Source: JAVBLG01 sp031553655 (GTDB lineage Bacteria; Desulfobacterota; Desulfovibrionia; Desulfovibrionales; Desulfovibrionaceae). Taken from it: a DNA stretch of 31,726 nt. This document shows, piece after piece, positions 7,631-15,340 of the stretch. Position numbers and translations under genes: made by a program. The notes under the pieces are model-generated. The model saw nothing but the letters and a program-made list of their open reading frames with translations. It did not search any database and was not told the DNA's origin. The stretch spans positions 1 to 31,726 of the forward strand of contig JAVBLG010000106.1 in assembly GCA_031553655.1 (NCBI GenBank). Direction: 5' to 3'. Numbering within the stretch: the stretch's first letter is position 1; every line of letters begins with the position of its first letter.

Positions 7631-8248
7631 ATGAATATCAGCTCAATTTCAGGCATAGGGTCGCTATCCTGGCAAAATATTCTCAGCGAACTGAAGGCAG
7701 CCAAAGAAAAGAACGAAATCGGGGCTGTGGATGAATCTTCGAGCAAGGCGAACGGCGACGGACGTGAAACAACGCAAGTCAAGTTGCCCGCGCTTCCGGC
7801 TGACAATCAATATATTCCTGGAACCTTGGCCGAACAGCTTGCTGAAGCAAGTCGGGCCGTTTTGGAAGTCGATAGTGACGACGCCGGGGATGATGCTGAA
7901 AATAAAATGGATCTGAGCGATTCCGGTTTTTCCAAGGCCATGTTCGATCCCATGGACTCCAATCAGGACGGCGTTATTTCAGCTATTGAGCTGGCTGAAG
8001 GCCTGGAAAATCAGAGAGTGGCCGCCAACAGCGCCGAAAACGGGCAGAGTTCCAATTCCCGTACCTCTTCCGGTCAGGGAACCTCAAGCTATGATTCCAC
8101 CGGGCAAAGCACGGAAGAAACTGCCCGCAACGTGGCCTCCGGACGCGGTCTTTCAGTATATATGGGTATGGGCGGCGTTTCTGCCGGCAGTACCACGGCG
8201 GTCTGGCAGGGCGCATCTTCCGGTAGAGGCCTCAACGTGACAGCATAG
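7631..8248 (+). CDS. EF-hand protein, smaller paralogue
   Basis: A 205-residue protein related to its divergent neighbour. The stretch MDLSDSGFSKAMFDPMDSNQDGVISAIELAEGLENQR aligns with the second EF pair of the 269-residue protein. Only one canonical loop remains (DSNQDGVISAIE, 109-120). The preceding loop (about 81-95, DSDDAGDDAENKMD) is interrupted by extra residues and probably does not bind calcium normally. The N-terminal segment is shared with the paralogue. The C-terminal part is Ser/Gly-rich with two SGRGL motifs and ends in VTA; the paralogue ends in MTA. There is no signal peptide. AGGAGGGGGAG lies just upstream of the ATG, and a perfect sigma-54 promoter lies about 115 bases upstream. 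The function is unknown. Confidence 0.82.
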   Translation: MNISSISGIGSLSWQNILSELKAAKEKNEIGAVDESSSKANGDGRETTQVKLPALPADNQYIPGTLAEQLAEASRAVLEVDSDDAGDDAENKMDLSDSGFSKAMFDPMDSNQDGVISAIELAEGLENQRVAANSAENGQSSNSRTSSGQGTSSYDSTGQSTEETARNVASGRGLSVYMGMGGVSAGSTTAVWQGASSGRGLNVTA

Positions 8249-8285
8249 GCATTTTACTAATGAAATGAGTAAAAAAATATGTCCA

Positions 8286-8337
8286 TGCCATCAGAAAAGG
8301 CCGCCCTGAAACATCGGAGCGGCCTTTTCTGATGGCA
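8286..8337. terminator. Bidirectional terminator with 19-bp stem
   Basis: TGCCATCAGAAAAGGCCGC (8286-8304) pairs perfectly with its inverted copy at 8319-8337, with a 14-base loop. It lies between convergent genes, and the T-rich 3' arms serve both directions. Confidence 0.88.
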
Positions 8338-8360
8338 TCAAACAAATTTAAAATTCCAGA

Positions 8361-9677
8361 TTATTTCTTGCTGGAATTATATAATTTCCAGGTCATGCGA
8401 GCCACGGTTATGGCATCACCGATTATGGGGATGCCCGAAAGCAGGCCCGGCTGAATATTTCCAAGTGGAGTAGGATTTTTCTTTTCCTCTTCGGCAATGA
8501 ACTGTATCTCCTCTTCGCTGTAGACATCGTCCTCTTCTTCTTCGTTCAGTTCTATGCCACCGGTGCGAGGAGACGCCATTTTGGCCTTGTACGCCACTTC
8601 ACGAGCTTCTTCGCGTTTTGCTTCCAGGTGGTTTTCGTAAGCTTCAATAAAATCGCCCACATTTTCTTTTATATCTTCGGCCATATGTGCCGCCGAGGTT
8701 TTTGCCAGCCCGGCGGCAAGACCGCTTACGGCCTGCTCGCGGTTATCGGCATAAAGACACGATTTTGCCAGGCATTTACGCGCCTCGGCCTCTGGAGACA
8801 TGTCATAACCGGCAGCAAAGGCTTCCGCGGCTTCATCATAGCGCCCCTCACGCATCAGGCGCTCGGTGGCGGCTATAAACGGGCTTTTGGCTGTAGGCTC
8901 TTCAACCAGCAGTTTGGCATATACGGTGCGCGCTTTTTGCCATTTGGCGGCCATGGCAAAAGTATGTCCGGATCTCTCCATATAGTGCTTGTACAGCTTA
9001 AGATCACCCTTACCCTTCCAGGCGGTGGCCAGGCCCAGCTCCGATTCGCCCTTCAGTGCGGAAAGCTTCATGGTTTTGTTAAAAGCCTGTATGGCCCTGT
9101 CCCACTCGCGGGCCTTGAGGTTTTCCATGGCCACCTTGAAGGTTTCTTCGGGATTCAGGCGGGCGCTCAGCGGCTCGTAGGCGGCCAAGGCCCGGTCGAA
9201 CCGGCCGGTGTTAAGATTTTTTTTAGCCGCCCGCAAAATGCTCAAATCGGCTTCGTCCTGAGCCACGGAAAACAGAGCCTGGCGCAAATCGCTCACGGAA
9301 TATGGGCGCGTTAAAAGGCCGCTGAATCCGCTGCCCAGAACTTTGGCTTTTTCAGCATCGCTGTTGTATCCGGCTATAAAAATTACCGGAGTGAACAGCA
9401 AAGCGGGGTGCAGGCGTATCAGGGCCACAAAATCTTCCGAACTCATGTCGGCCATATTTGTGTGACACAGCACAACGTCGGGCGCGGCCTCGTCGTCGTC
9501 CTGTTGAGTGTCCACCAGAAGCCTGGCGGCCATAACTCCGGAAGTAAAAATTTTTATATTAGCTATTCCGGCTTCACGCAGGGCGCGTCTGTCGATGACG
9601 GCGTTGGTTTCGTCCTGCACCAACAGCAAGGCTGTTGTAAAGGGAACCGGAGTAGCGGTTGAAAACTGATTTGACAT
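8361..9677 (-). CDS. Degenerate receiver domain plus TPR repeat protein
   Basis: A 438-residue cytosolic protein. Residues 13-138 have a CheY-like receiver fold, but the phospho-acceptor aspartate is replaced (VVLCHTNM, H72 where LLDINM is usual) and the conserved lysine is arginine (LLTRPYS, R124), so ordinary phosphorylation is unlikely. About 146-330 are tetratricopeptide-like helices (GRFDRALAAYEPL, REWDRAIQAFNK, GRYDEAAEAFAAG). The C-terminus has an acidic patch (ELNEEEEDD) and a short hydrophobic stretch (GLLSGIPIIGDAITVA). The frame is open to 9917, but a sigma-54-type promoter overlaps that end, so I start at 9677 where the receiver begins. The ATG at 9833 (490 residues) is an alternative with a slightly better ribosome-binding site. 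Probably a scaffold or signalling adaptor; its partner is unknown. Confidence 0.7.
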   Translation of the reverse strand: MSNQFSTATPVPFTTALLLVQDETNAVIDRRALREAGIANIKIFTSGVMAARLLVDTQQDDDEAAPDVVLCHTNMADMSSEDFVALIRLHPALLFTPVIFIAGYNSDAEKAKVLGSGFSGLLTRPYSVSDLRQALFSVAQDEADLSILRAAKKNLNTGRFDRALAAYEPLSARLNPEETFKVAMENLKAREWDRAIQAFNKTMKLSALKGESELGLATAWKGKGDLKLYKHYMERSGHTFAMAAKWQKARTVYAKLLVEEPTAKSPFIAATERLMREGRYDEAAEAFAAGYDMSPEAEARKCLAKSCLYADNREQAVSGLAAGLAKTSAAHMAEDIKENVGDFIEAYENHLEAKREEAREVAYKAKMASPRTGGIELNEEEEDDVYSEEEIQFIAEEEKKNPTPLGNIQPGLLSGIPIIGDAITVARMTWKLYNSSKK

Positions 9678-9912
9678 TTTTATCAGACGCAAGCCTTCGG
9701 GGCAGGCGGTTGAGGTTGGGGGTGAATGCCCTTTTAAAAGTTTTTCTCCAGGTTTGCCCGGATGAACGCCCTGGCGCTCCAGAGTTCTATGAGCCGCAGG
9801 ATGAAACATGCGTTGCTGATTTGGTGAAAACATTATTTCCCAATCCTGCCACAAGGGCGGCTTTGAATTTTTTCCGAAATATTCACGGCAAAATTTTCCA
9901 TATGGAAGCACA

Positions 9913-9928
9913 TGCAAAATATTTGCCA
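9913..9928 (-). promoter_or_regulatory. Sigma-54 promoter for the receiver/TPR gene
   Basis: Minus-strand TGGCAAATATTTTGCA differs from TGGCAC-N5-TTGCA at one base and keeps GG-N10-GC. The predicted start is near 9902. Confidence 0.6.
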
Positions 9929-9938
9929 GAATTTTTAA

Positions 9939-9974
9939 GAAAAAACCGGCAAAAAAGGCACGCTTTTTTGCCGG
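9939..9974 (-). terminator. Intrinsic terminator of the zinc-ribbon gene
   Basis: An 11-bp stem (CCGGCAAAAAA 9946-9956 with TTTTTTGCCGG 9964-9974) and a 7-base loop. On the minus strand the stem is followed by TTTTTTCTT. Confidence 0.85.
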
Positions 9975-10082
9975 ATAATTCCGCAGCTCCCTCGGGCCGT
10001 AAAAGCACGGGCGCTGAAAATTCCGTGTCCGTCCCCTCTCCGCTTATCAACTTACTCTGAAATCAATTTTTGCGCTATATGT

Positions 10083-10469
10083 CTATTGTACAAACTGAAT
10101 AACTTTTTTGCTTTCCGCGGGCGCGCCTTGCCCGGAGCTGGTGCGCCTGGCTCCGCAAACATTACAGTAAAGATCGCCATGCATGTTTTCCATGCGCATC
10201 AGGGAACCGTCGCGCTCGTAACACTCCGGACAGAATGGACCCTGCTTCACTTTGCCTGTTTTAAGCCAGAAAGAAGAACCATCGTACTCAAGGTTTTTGG
10301 ATAAATACAGAATATCCTCAAATTCCCTTACCTGAGATTTAAGAGCGTCAACCTGATCGTGCATGGCCAGATAACGCGATTGCAGTTCCATAAGCATTCT
10401 GCGGGCCTCATCCGTCTTACCCGAGGAGAAAAGTTCGCTTATTTCTTTGAATCTATGGTAATTCAGCAT
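10083..10469 (-). CDS. Coiled-coil zinc-ribbon protein, unknown function
   Basis: A 128-residue soluble protein. Residues 1-60 are helical and charged, probably a coiled coil. Two CXXC knuckles follow, CPEC (80-83) and CNVC (102-105), spaced as in a zinc ribbon, then a short polar tail. I do not recognise a named family. GGTGG lies eight bases before the ATG. A palindrome ACTGGCCAGT at 10494-10503, 25 bases upstream of the start, could be an operator. The intrinsic terminator is just downstream, so the gene is probably monocistronic or the end of a unit. Confidence 0.75.
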   Translation of the reverse strand: MLNYHRFKEISELFSSGKTDEARRMLMELQSRYLAMHDQVDALKSQVREFEDILYLSKNLEYDGSSFWLKTGKVKQGPFCPECYERDGSLMRMENMHGDLYCNVCGARRTSSGQGAPAESKKVIQFVQ

Positions 10470-10748
10470 GTATTTCCACCGTGTGTTAAACTGACTGGCC
10501 AGTTAACCTTTCTATTCCCCCAAAACCATTCCGTACACGCGTTAACATGCCTTTACGGTTATGGAAGTTCCCCCCACAGTCAGTGATAATAATCGGACGG
10601 AAGAATGCTTTCTTTAGGGCGTTTTTTGCTGAAATCAGGAAATATTGTTAATAAAATATATTACAATTTAATGCGTTATGGATTGATAGAGATTGGCTGG
10701 AAAATATTTAAAGCTTTCCGTAGCGGAGGGGGGGCGGATATAACTTTG

Positions 10749-11345
10749 TCACATCCTTCTCTTAGACTCAGGTTCCAAATTCTTGAGCAGTTCCATGAGT
10801 TTTTTGTCCTGCTCTTCAGGATTATCCGGTTCATCGGGCTTAAGAGGATGATCCCAAGCTACCGCCTCGGTTTTCATGAGGCCTTCCGCAGCCGTGCGCA
10901 CCATGCCCGTGGCTGTGTCCATACCCGCCGGCGTGTCTCCGTCGGCGCTGCCGATATTGCGGGCTTCTCTGGCCATGCGCAATACGTCGGCGCTTACGCT
11001 TATGGGGGCGGAAGCGCGCAAGGCAAGGGCTATGGCATCGGAGGGGCGGCAGTCGATGCGAAACAATGTGTCGCCCTGCACAAGCAAAAGGTCGGCCAAG
11101 TAAGCGCCCTCGCGCAGATCGGTTATTTCCACGCCGTGAAGGTTGGCTTTTAACGCCTGCATAGTCAAAAGCATAAGATCATGAGTAAGCGGACGGCGCA
11201 CGTTAATGCCGCTCAAGGTAAGCGAAATGGCCATGGCTTCCATGGCGCCAATCCACAACGGCAAAATTTCATTGCCGTTTTCTTCCTGCAAAATCAGTAT
11301 GGGCGAATTGGACGCGCTGTCCAGAGTGAGTCCGAGAACTTTCAT
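10749..11345 (-). CDS. Bifunctional nuclease family protein (DUF151)
   Basis: A 198-residue protein with the DUF151 core (MKVLGLTLDSASNSPILILQEENGNEILPLWIGAMEAMAI, GVEITDLREGAYLADLLL, IDCRPSDAIALALRASAPISVS). Members of this family have been described as nucleases, and bacterial ones are mostly uncharacterised. The charged C-terminal tail (about 150-198) is variable. I start at the ATG at 11345, five bases past the miaB stop (TGA 11353-11351), where the family core begins. The longer open frame overlaps miaB and is not supported. Tight spacing points to translational coupling with miaB. Confidence 0.88.
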   Translation of the reverse strand: MKVLGLTLDSASNSPILILQEENGNEILPLWIGAMEAMAISLTLSGINVRRPLTHDLMLLTMQALKANLHGVEITDLREGAYLADLLLVQGDTLFRIDCRPSDAIALALRASAPISVSADVLRMAREARNIGSADGDTPAGMDTATGMVRTAAEGLMKTEAVAWDHPLKPDEPDNPEEQDKKLMELLKNLEPESKRRM

Positions 11346-11350
11346 TTTTA

Positions 11351-12691
11351 TCACGACACACCTGCCTGTATGCCTATAAGCGAATGCTTTCTGGCTTCGG
11401 TTATCGTGGCGGAAAGCACCATTCCCGCAGCTCCCTCGCCGTGTTTTAACATAATATTCACCGGAATTCCGTAAATATCGCGGCCTTGCCACTGTTTGCC
11501 GCTGTTTTTCCGGCTGGGGCCTTCAAGCAGAATCTGGCATTCCCCGCGTCCCTCCTGCGCCTTGAGCCAGGCGTCGCTGAGGGAATTTTGCATGTCCTGG
11601 AAACGGGCCAACCTGTCAAGCTGTGTTTCGGGCGAAATTTTGTCGGGCAGGCTCGAGGCTCTGGTGCCTGGCCGATCCGAATAGCAAAAAGAAAAACTGG
11701 ACATAAGCCCGGCTTCTTCCACCACGCGGCAGGTGTCTTGGAAGTCCCGCTCGCTCTCCCCCGGAAACCCCACAATCACGTCGCTGGAAAAGGCCATGTC
11801 TGGTCTGGCTCGCCTGAGATCTGCCACAAGGCTAAGATATTTTTCCGCCGTATATTTGCGCCCCATATGTTCAAGTATGACATTTGAGCCGGATTGCAAG
11901 GGCAGATGCAGGCGCGGGCAGAGATTGTCCAGCTCGCCGAATAACTGCACCACTTCCGGGGAGAAATCTTTGGGGTGCGGAGTCATGAAACGCAGGCGCA
12001 AAAGCCCCGGAATGGCTGAAACCCGTCTTAACAGCCCCGCAAAACCAAGGCCGACGCCGCTGGAATCCAGCCCGTAAGCATTTACGTTCTGGCCCAACAG
12101 GCATATTTCGCGCGTGCCGCCTGCCACCAGCGCCCGGCATTCGGCCAGCACGGCCTCGGGTGAGCGCGATTTGGCCCGGCCTCTGGTAAATGGCACTATG
12201 CAGTAGGCGCAGAAATTGTCGCAGCCCTGCATTATGTTCACATAGGCTATGGGTTGGGCCGGGGCCTGCTCCAGAAAATGATCTCGCTCGGGATATTCGG
12301 GTAAAAAATCAGTAAGGCATAACTTTAACTTTTTGTCGGCGCACAGGCGTTCAATCGCCTCGGGGGCCATGGTCAGCCCGTCACCGCCCACCACCAGGCG
12401 CACTTCCGGGCAGCGTTCCATTATCCGCGCTCCAAGCTGGCTGGCCACGCAGCCGGCTACGGCAATAAAGCCGCCATCAAGGCCGCGTTGTGCCGTCTTT
12501 ACCCGGCCTATTGCGCTGAAAAGTTTTTTCTCCGGCTTTTCACGCACAGAGCAGGTGTTGATTACCACTACGTAAGCGTCTTCCAGGGGGCTTTCCTTAA
12601 AGCCGCACTGGATCAGAGCCCTGGCCAGCCATTTTGAATCATTATCGTTCATCTGGCAGCCGAGAGTAATTATATGGAAGGTATGATTCAT
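11351..12691 (-). CDS. miaB: tRNA-2-methylthio-N6-dimethylallyladenosine synthase
   Basis: Radical-SAM methylthiotransferase that adds the 2-methylthio group to i6A37 of tRNAs reading UNN codons. The 446 residues have the three-part family layout. The N-terminal domain carries the auxiliary-cluster cysteines C12 (TLGCQMN), C47 (NTCSVREK) and C81 (GCVASQ). The radical-SAM core has CDNFCAYC at C157, C161 and C164. A C-terminal TRAM domain starts near 375 (EGRGECQILLEG). MiaB is preferred over MtaB/RimO because of QMN, NTCSVRE and overall length. It follows two small genes and precedes the DUF151 gene in a likely operon. The ATG has no strong Shine-Dalgarno sequence. Confidence 0.95.
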   Translation of the reverse strand: MNHTFHIITLGCQMNDNDSKWLARALIQCGFKESPLEDAYVVVINTCSVREKPEKKLFSAIGRVKTAQRGLDGGFIAVAGCVASQLGARIMERCPEVRLVVGGDGLTMAPEAIERLCADKKLKLCLTDFLPEYPERDHFLEQAPAQPIAYVNIMQGCDNFCAYCIVPFTRGRAKSRSPEAVLAECRALVAGGTREICLLGQNVNAYGLDSSGVGLGFAGLLRRVSAIPGLLRLRFMTPHPKDFSPEVVQLFGELDNLCPRLHLPLQSGSNVILEHMGRKYTAEKYLSLVADLRRARPDMAFSSDVIVGFPGESERDFQDTCRVVEEAGLMSSFSFCYSDRPGTRASSLPDKISPETQLDRLARFQDMQNSLSDAWLKAQEGRGECQILLEGPSRKNSGKQWQGRDIYGIPVNIMLKHGEGAAGMVLSATITEARKHSLIGIQAGVS

Positions 12692-12744
12692 TATTTTTTC
12701 GGTTACATTGGTTCAGGCCAGCTCGGAGCGGAAGAGGCCTCTGC

Positions 12745-13137
12745 TCACTGCTCTATGCCGTTATCATTATCATATATCAGCGGCGCGCTTCCGCCCTCGG
12801 AATCCAGGGCGTCGAGCTTGTCCTCAAGCCATTCCTGCACGGCCCTGGCGGTGTGGTAACTCAAAATGACCTTGGAATGCACATGCCTTGTTATGATGCG
12901 CTCTTCTTCGTTATAGGGCACTATTTCATGCCCGAAGCTGCCGTCGGGCGAGATAAGGCGCTCGGAAAATGCCGGCATTTTGTCGCTTTCCACATAAAAA
13001 TTAATCTCAATCTCACCCTGCGGATTTATGCCTCCCCACACGCCGTGCGCATATTTGAGGCTGATTCCCGGTTCTTGCTCATATTCATAGCGTATTCTTC
13101 CGGGATAATCATCAGGGTTGTTTTTATTACTTTTCAT
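12745..13137 (-). CDS. Conserved hypothetical protein
   Basis: A 130-residue soluble, acidic protein of unknown function. Its middle looks beta-rich (GVWGGINPQGEIEINFYVESDKMP), followed by RHVHSKVILSYHTARAVQEWLEDKLDAL. That ending loosely recalls small DUF3467-type proteins, where a beta segment leads into a helix after an ILS/VLS motif; this is a weak resemblance. AAGGA lies six bases upstream of the ATG. It is the second gene of a minus-strand series (13391 to 10749), 26 bases after the preceding stop and 53 before miaB. Confidence 0.65.
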   Translation of the reverse strand: MKSNKNNPDDYPGRIRYEYEQEPGISLKYAHGVWGGINPQGEIEINFYVESDKMPAFSERLISPDGSFGHEIVPYNEEERIITRHVHSKVILSYHTARAVQEWLEDKLDALDSEGGSAPLIYDNDNGIEQ

Positions 13138-13163
13138 TTTTGGTCCTTGCGGATAAAGTTGCC

Positions 13164-13391
13164 TCAGGTTGTGGATGATACTATTGAGCCAAGCTGCTTT
13201 TCCGGAATGTTCAGCGGTGATGAAGCCTCACGCGCTTCCAGCGCGCGGTTTTCAGCCAACGATTCCTGGGTGGCGGCGATCATCCCTTGAATCTGAATCA
13301 TTGTTTCGGACAGCATGGGAACAAACTCCGGGCTGAGCGGAAGCCGGGGCTTAAGTACGTCCTTGTCCGGCGGATCTGTTGAAAAACCCAT
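13164..13391 (-). CDS. Small hypothetical protein
   Basis: A 75-residue protein beginning MGFSTDPPDKD, with one amphipathic helical stretch (LSETMIQIQGMIAATQESLAENRALEAREA) that may form a coiled coil. I chose the ATG at 13391 because AGAGG lies about nine bases upstream and a promoter-like sequence ends just beyond; the open frame continues to 13538 without a better start. It is first in the likely miaB operon. The function is unknown. Confidence 0.6.
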   Translation of the reverse strand: MGFSTDPPDKDVLKPRLPLSPEFVPMLSETMIQIQGMIAATQESLAENRALEAREASSPLNIPEKQLGSIVSSTT

Positions 13392-13427
13392 GACAATAAC
13401 CTCTTTAGTGCTGAAGTCCGTATCCCT

Positions 13428-13455
13428 TATATACGCGCAGGCGGGATAAAGTAAA
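13428..13455 (-). promoter_or_regulatory. Candidate sigma-70 promoter of the miaB operon
   Basis: On the minus strand, TTTACT (13455-13450), a 16-base spacer, then TATATA (13433-13428). The predicted start is near 13421, about 30 bases before the first ATG. Confidence 0.4.
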
Positions 13456-13547
13456 GTCGCCGGGTAAGGCCTTGCCGTCAAGTGCCCCTTGACTCCCGGC
13501 CGGTCGTGCGCAAATATAATATTGTATAATTTTCGCAAGGAGCCTTC

Positions 13548-14111
13548 ATGAGTAAATATTCAATTGAAGATGTCAAGCTCGCTCCGTATTTTGATATGGA
13601 GTTGATCATGAATACAAGCCAGGAAACCCGCCTCGGCGGCGATACACTTCAAAGGCTGGCCGAGGGCTGGGAAAGCTGGATGCCCGAACTGCGCTGCAAA
13701 AAGATAGGTGTGGGCAAAAAGCAATATCTGGCGGTGTGGTTGGACAAAAATGTGGAAGACGCCATTGACGGCATATGGAAAACTTCGCCTTCCGACGGTT
13801 ATATTTTTAATGCCATGGCCCAGGCCATGTGCATGAGCTGCCTTAACGAAGTTATTCCCGAAATTGAAGATGCCGGATGCGCCCCGGCTCCGAAGCCCGA
13901 TTCCGACCTGCGCGAAGCTCTTGAGGCCGCCGGCATTCCCTATGCGGGTGACGGCCCCTCCCTGGCCAGACGTTATGCCGTGGTTACCAACAACCCGTTC
14001 AAAGGGGCCTGCGAAATCTGCTTTTTGAAGCAAGATTGCCCCAAGGGGCAAGGGCAGTCCAGTAAGGTCGCGAGCGTTGTTATTGGCGGGCATGAGCTGG
14101 AGAGGCAATGA
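13548..14111 (+). CDS. Cys-rich hypothetical protein upstream of moaA
   Basis: A 187-residue soluble protein I cannot assign. It has seven cysteines, six of them in the second half: CMSC (95, 98), C111, and CEICFLKQDC (155, 158, 164). This pattern could bind zinc or an Fe-S cluster. AAGGAG lies five bases before the ATG. The stop overlaps the moaA start as ATGA (14108-14111), so the two are almost certainly translationally coupled, which hints at a link with molybdopterin synthesis, though that is inference. Confidence 0.75.
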   Translation: MSKYSIEDVKLAPYFDMELIMNTSQETRLGGDTLQRLAEGWESWMPELRCKKIGVGKKQYLAVWLDKNVEDAIDGIWKTSPSDGYIFNAMAQAMCMSCLNEVIPEIEDAGCAPAPKPDSDLREALEAAGIPYAGDGPSLARRYAVVTNNPFKGACEICFLKQDCPKGQGQSSKVASVVIGGHELERQ

Positions 14112-15331
14112 ACGCGGAAGGTCCTGGGAATCTTAAGGTAGAAGAGGCATCTTATGCGGCGGGTGAGTGTAACTTAAAGCCGACGGCGGTCGCGAGCGGT
14201 AGCGAGCCTTTGAGCGACCAAGCCGCGGAGGACGGCTCTTTTTCCTTAAAGCCGACGGCTGTCGCGAGCGGTAGCGAGCCTTTGAGCGACCAAGCCGCGT
14301 CGGTCGGGCTCCGCCCGCCGACATCCTATGCGGCGCGGGAGCGTATAATAGACCTTCATGGAAGAAGGGTCAGTTATTTGCGCTTTTCGGTAACCGACCG
14401 CTGCAATCTGCGTTGCCGCTATTGCCGCAGCCCCATGGACAAGGATATTCCCCACCCCAATGTGCTGCGCTACGAGGAAATTCTGGACCTGGTGGGCATG
14501 GCGCACGGCTTCGGCATTGAAAAGGTGCGCCTTACCGGGGGGGAGCCTTTTGTGCGCAAGGGGTTTATGGGCTTTTTGCGCGAATTACGCGGGCGTTACC
14601 CAGCTCTTGACGTGCGCGTCACCACCAATGCCACCCTGGCCCGGCCCCACGTGTTGGAACTGAAAGAGCTTGGCCTCAACGGGGTTAATATTTCTCTGGA
14701 CAGTTTCGATCGCGAAAAATTCGCTGCCATCACCGGGCACGATGGGCTGCCAGAGGTTTTGCGTTGCGTGGACGCCTTTATGGAGGCTGACATAAAGGTA
14801 AAAATCAATGCTGTGGCCATGCGAGGAGTAAATGACGGCGAGCTTGGCGCGTTTCTGGATTTTGCCCGTAAAAACCCGGTAGATGTGCGTTTCATAGAGT
14901 TTATGCCTATGGGCGAGAACACGCTGTGGAACATGGCCAACTTCTGGTCCGCCGCCGATATTCTGGCCGCCGCCCGGCAACTGGCCGACTTGAGTCCGGC
15001 TCAAGTTGAAAGCAATACCAGGGGGCCGGCAAAGCTTTTTCAAATTGAGGGTGGGCTGGGGCGTTTGGGCCTGATAACCCCCCTGAGCAATCACTTTTGC
15101 GGTTCTTGCAACCGTCTGCGCATAACTTCTGACGGCAATCTGCGCACCTGCCTTTTTGCCGATCGAGAATACAGGCTGCGGCCCATTTTGCGCCATCCCA
15201 AACTGGGCATGGAGGCGGTGCGCCGCATTTTTGAATTGGCGGGAAAATGTAAGCCCATAGGGGCCGCTATTCTGGAAAACCGCAAAAAGAATGGCGTGGC
15301 GCGCAAGCATATGGATCGCATAGGGGGATGA
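14108..15331 (+). CDS. moaA: GTP 3',8-cyclase MoaA with repeat-bearing N-terminal extension
   Basis: First step of molybdenum cofactor synthesis: radical-SAM conversion of GTP to 3',8-cyclo-7,8-dihydro-GTP. From about residue 80 the protein is a normal MoaA: TDRCNLRCRYC (N-terminal 4Fe-4S cluster), LTGGEPFVRK, NISLDS, the second cluster CGSCNRLRITSDGNLRTC, and the C-terminal GG needed for activity in the family. At 407 residues it is 70-80 longer than typical. The extra N-terminus contains LKPTAVASGSEPLSDQAA twice, encoded by a near-identical 55-bp repeat. The ATG overlaps the upstream stop and has GGAGAGG before it; I see no in-frame ATG between the repeat and the core, so the extension is probably translated. 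Mop, a Moco enzyme, is at the far end of the window. Confidence 0.93.
   Translation: MNAEGPGNLKVEEASYAAGECNLKPTAVASGSEPLSDQAAEDGSFSLKPTAVASGSEPLSDQAASVGLRPPTSYAARERIIDLHGRRVSYLRFSVTDRCNLRCRYCRSPMDKDIPHPNVLRYEEILDLVGMAHGFGIEKVRLTGGEPFVRKGFMGFLRELRGRYPALDVRVTTNATLARPHVLELKELGLNGVNISLDSFDREKFAAITGHDGLPEVLRCVDAFMEADIKVKINAVAMRGVNDGELGAFLDFARKNPVDVRFIEFMPMGENTLWNMANFWSAADILAAARQLADLSPAQVESNTRGPAKLFQIEGGLGRLGLITPLSNHFCGSCNRLRITSDGNLRTCLFADREYRLRPILRHPKLGMEAVRRIFELAGKCKPIGAAILENRKKNGVARKHMDRIGG
14173..14322. repeat. Palindromic repeat pair embedded in moaA
   Basis: Two 55-bp units (14173-14227 and 14245-14299) differ at one base and are offset by 72 bp, exactly 24 codons. Each contains an inverted pair GGTCGC/GCGACC (GTCGC in unit 2). 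They are followed by a hairpin GTCGG-t-CGGGC-tcc-GCCCG-CCGAC (14299-14322). The block is bracketed by 19-base near-direct repeats, TATGCGGCGGGTGAGTGTA (14153) and TATGCGGCGCGGGAGCGTA (14327), 174 bp apart. It looks like a REP-type element inserted in frame. Confidence 0.8.
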
Positions 15332-15340
15332 TTTTTAATA

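Larger units (their letters stand above)
9678..10082. other. Intergenic region between two minus-strand genes
   Basis: It holds the terminator of the zinc-ribbon gene (9946-9974) and, 18 bases further on, the sigma-54-type promoter of the receiver/TPR gene (9913-9928), then a leader of about 225 bases. Open frames across it on both strands have no family resemblance. Confidence 0.55.

Noticed and set aside
9678..9917. N-terminal extension of the receiver/TPR protein to the ATG at 9917
   Set aside because: The ATG lies inside the predicted sigma-54 promoter and the extra 80 residues look non-domain-like. The alternative ATG at 9833 remains possible.
9659..10060. Plus-strand frame of 133 codons
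   Set aside because: It overlaps the start of the receiver/TPR gene, its sigma-54 promoter and a terminator, has no family features, and is best explained as chance.
10605..11153. Long plus-strand frame opposite the DUF151 gene
   Set aside because: It mostly mirrors a well-supported gene on the other strand and has no recognisable domain.
11346..11492. DUF151 protein starting at 11492
   Set aside because: This extension overlaps the end of miaB and encodes a basic leader unlike the family; the start at 11345 fits the conserved N-terminus.
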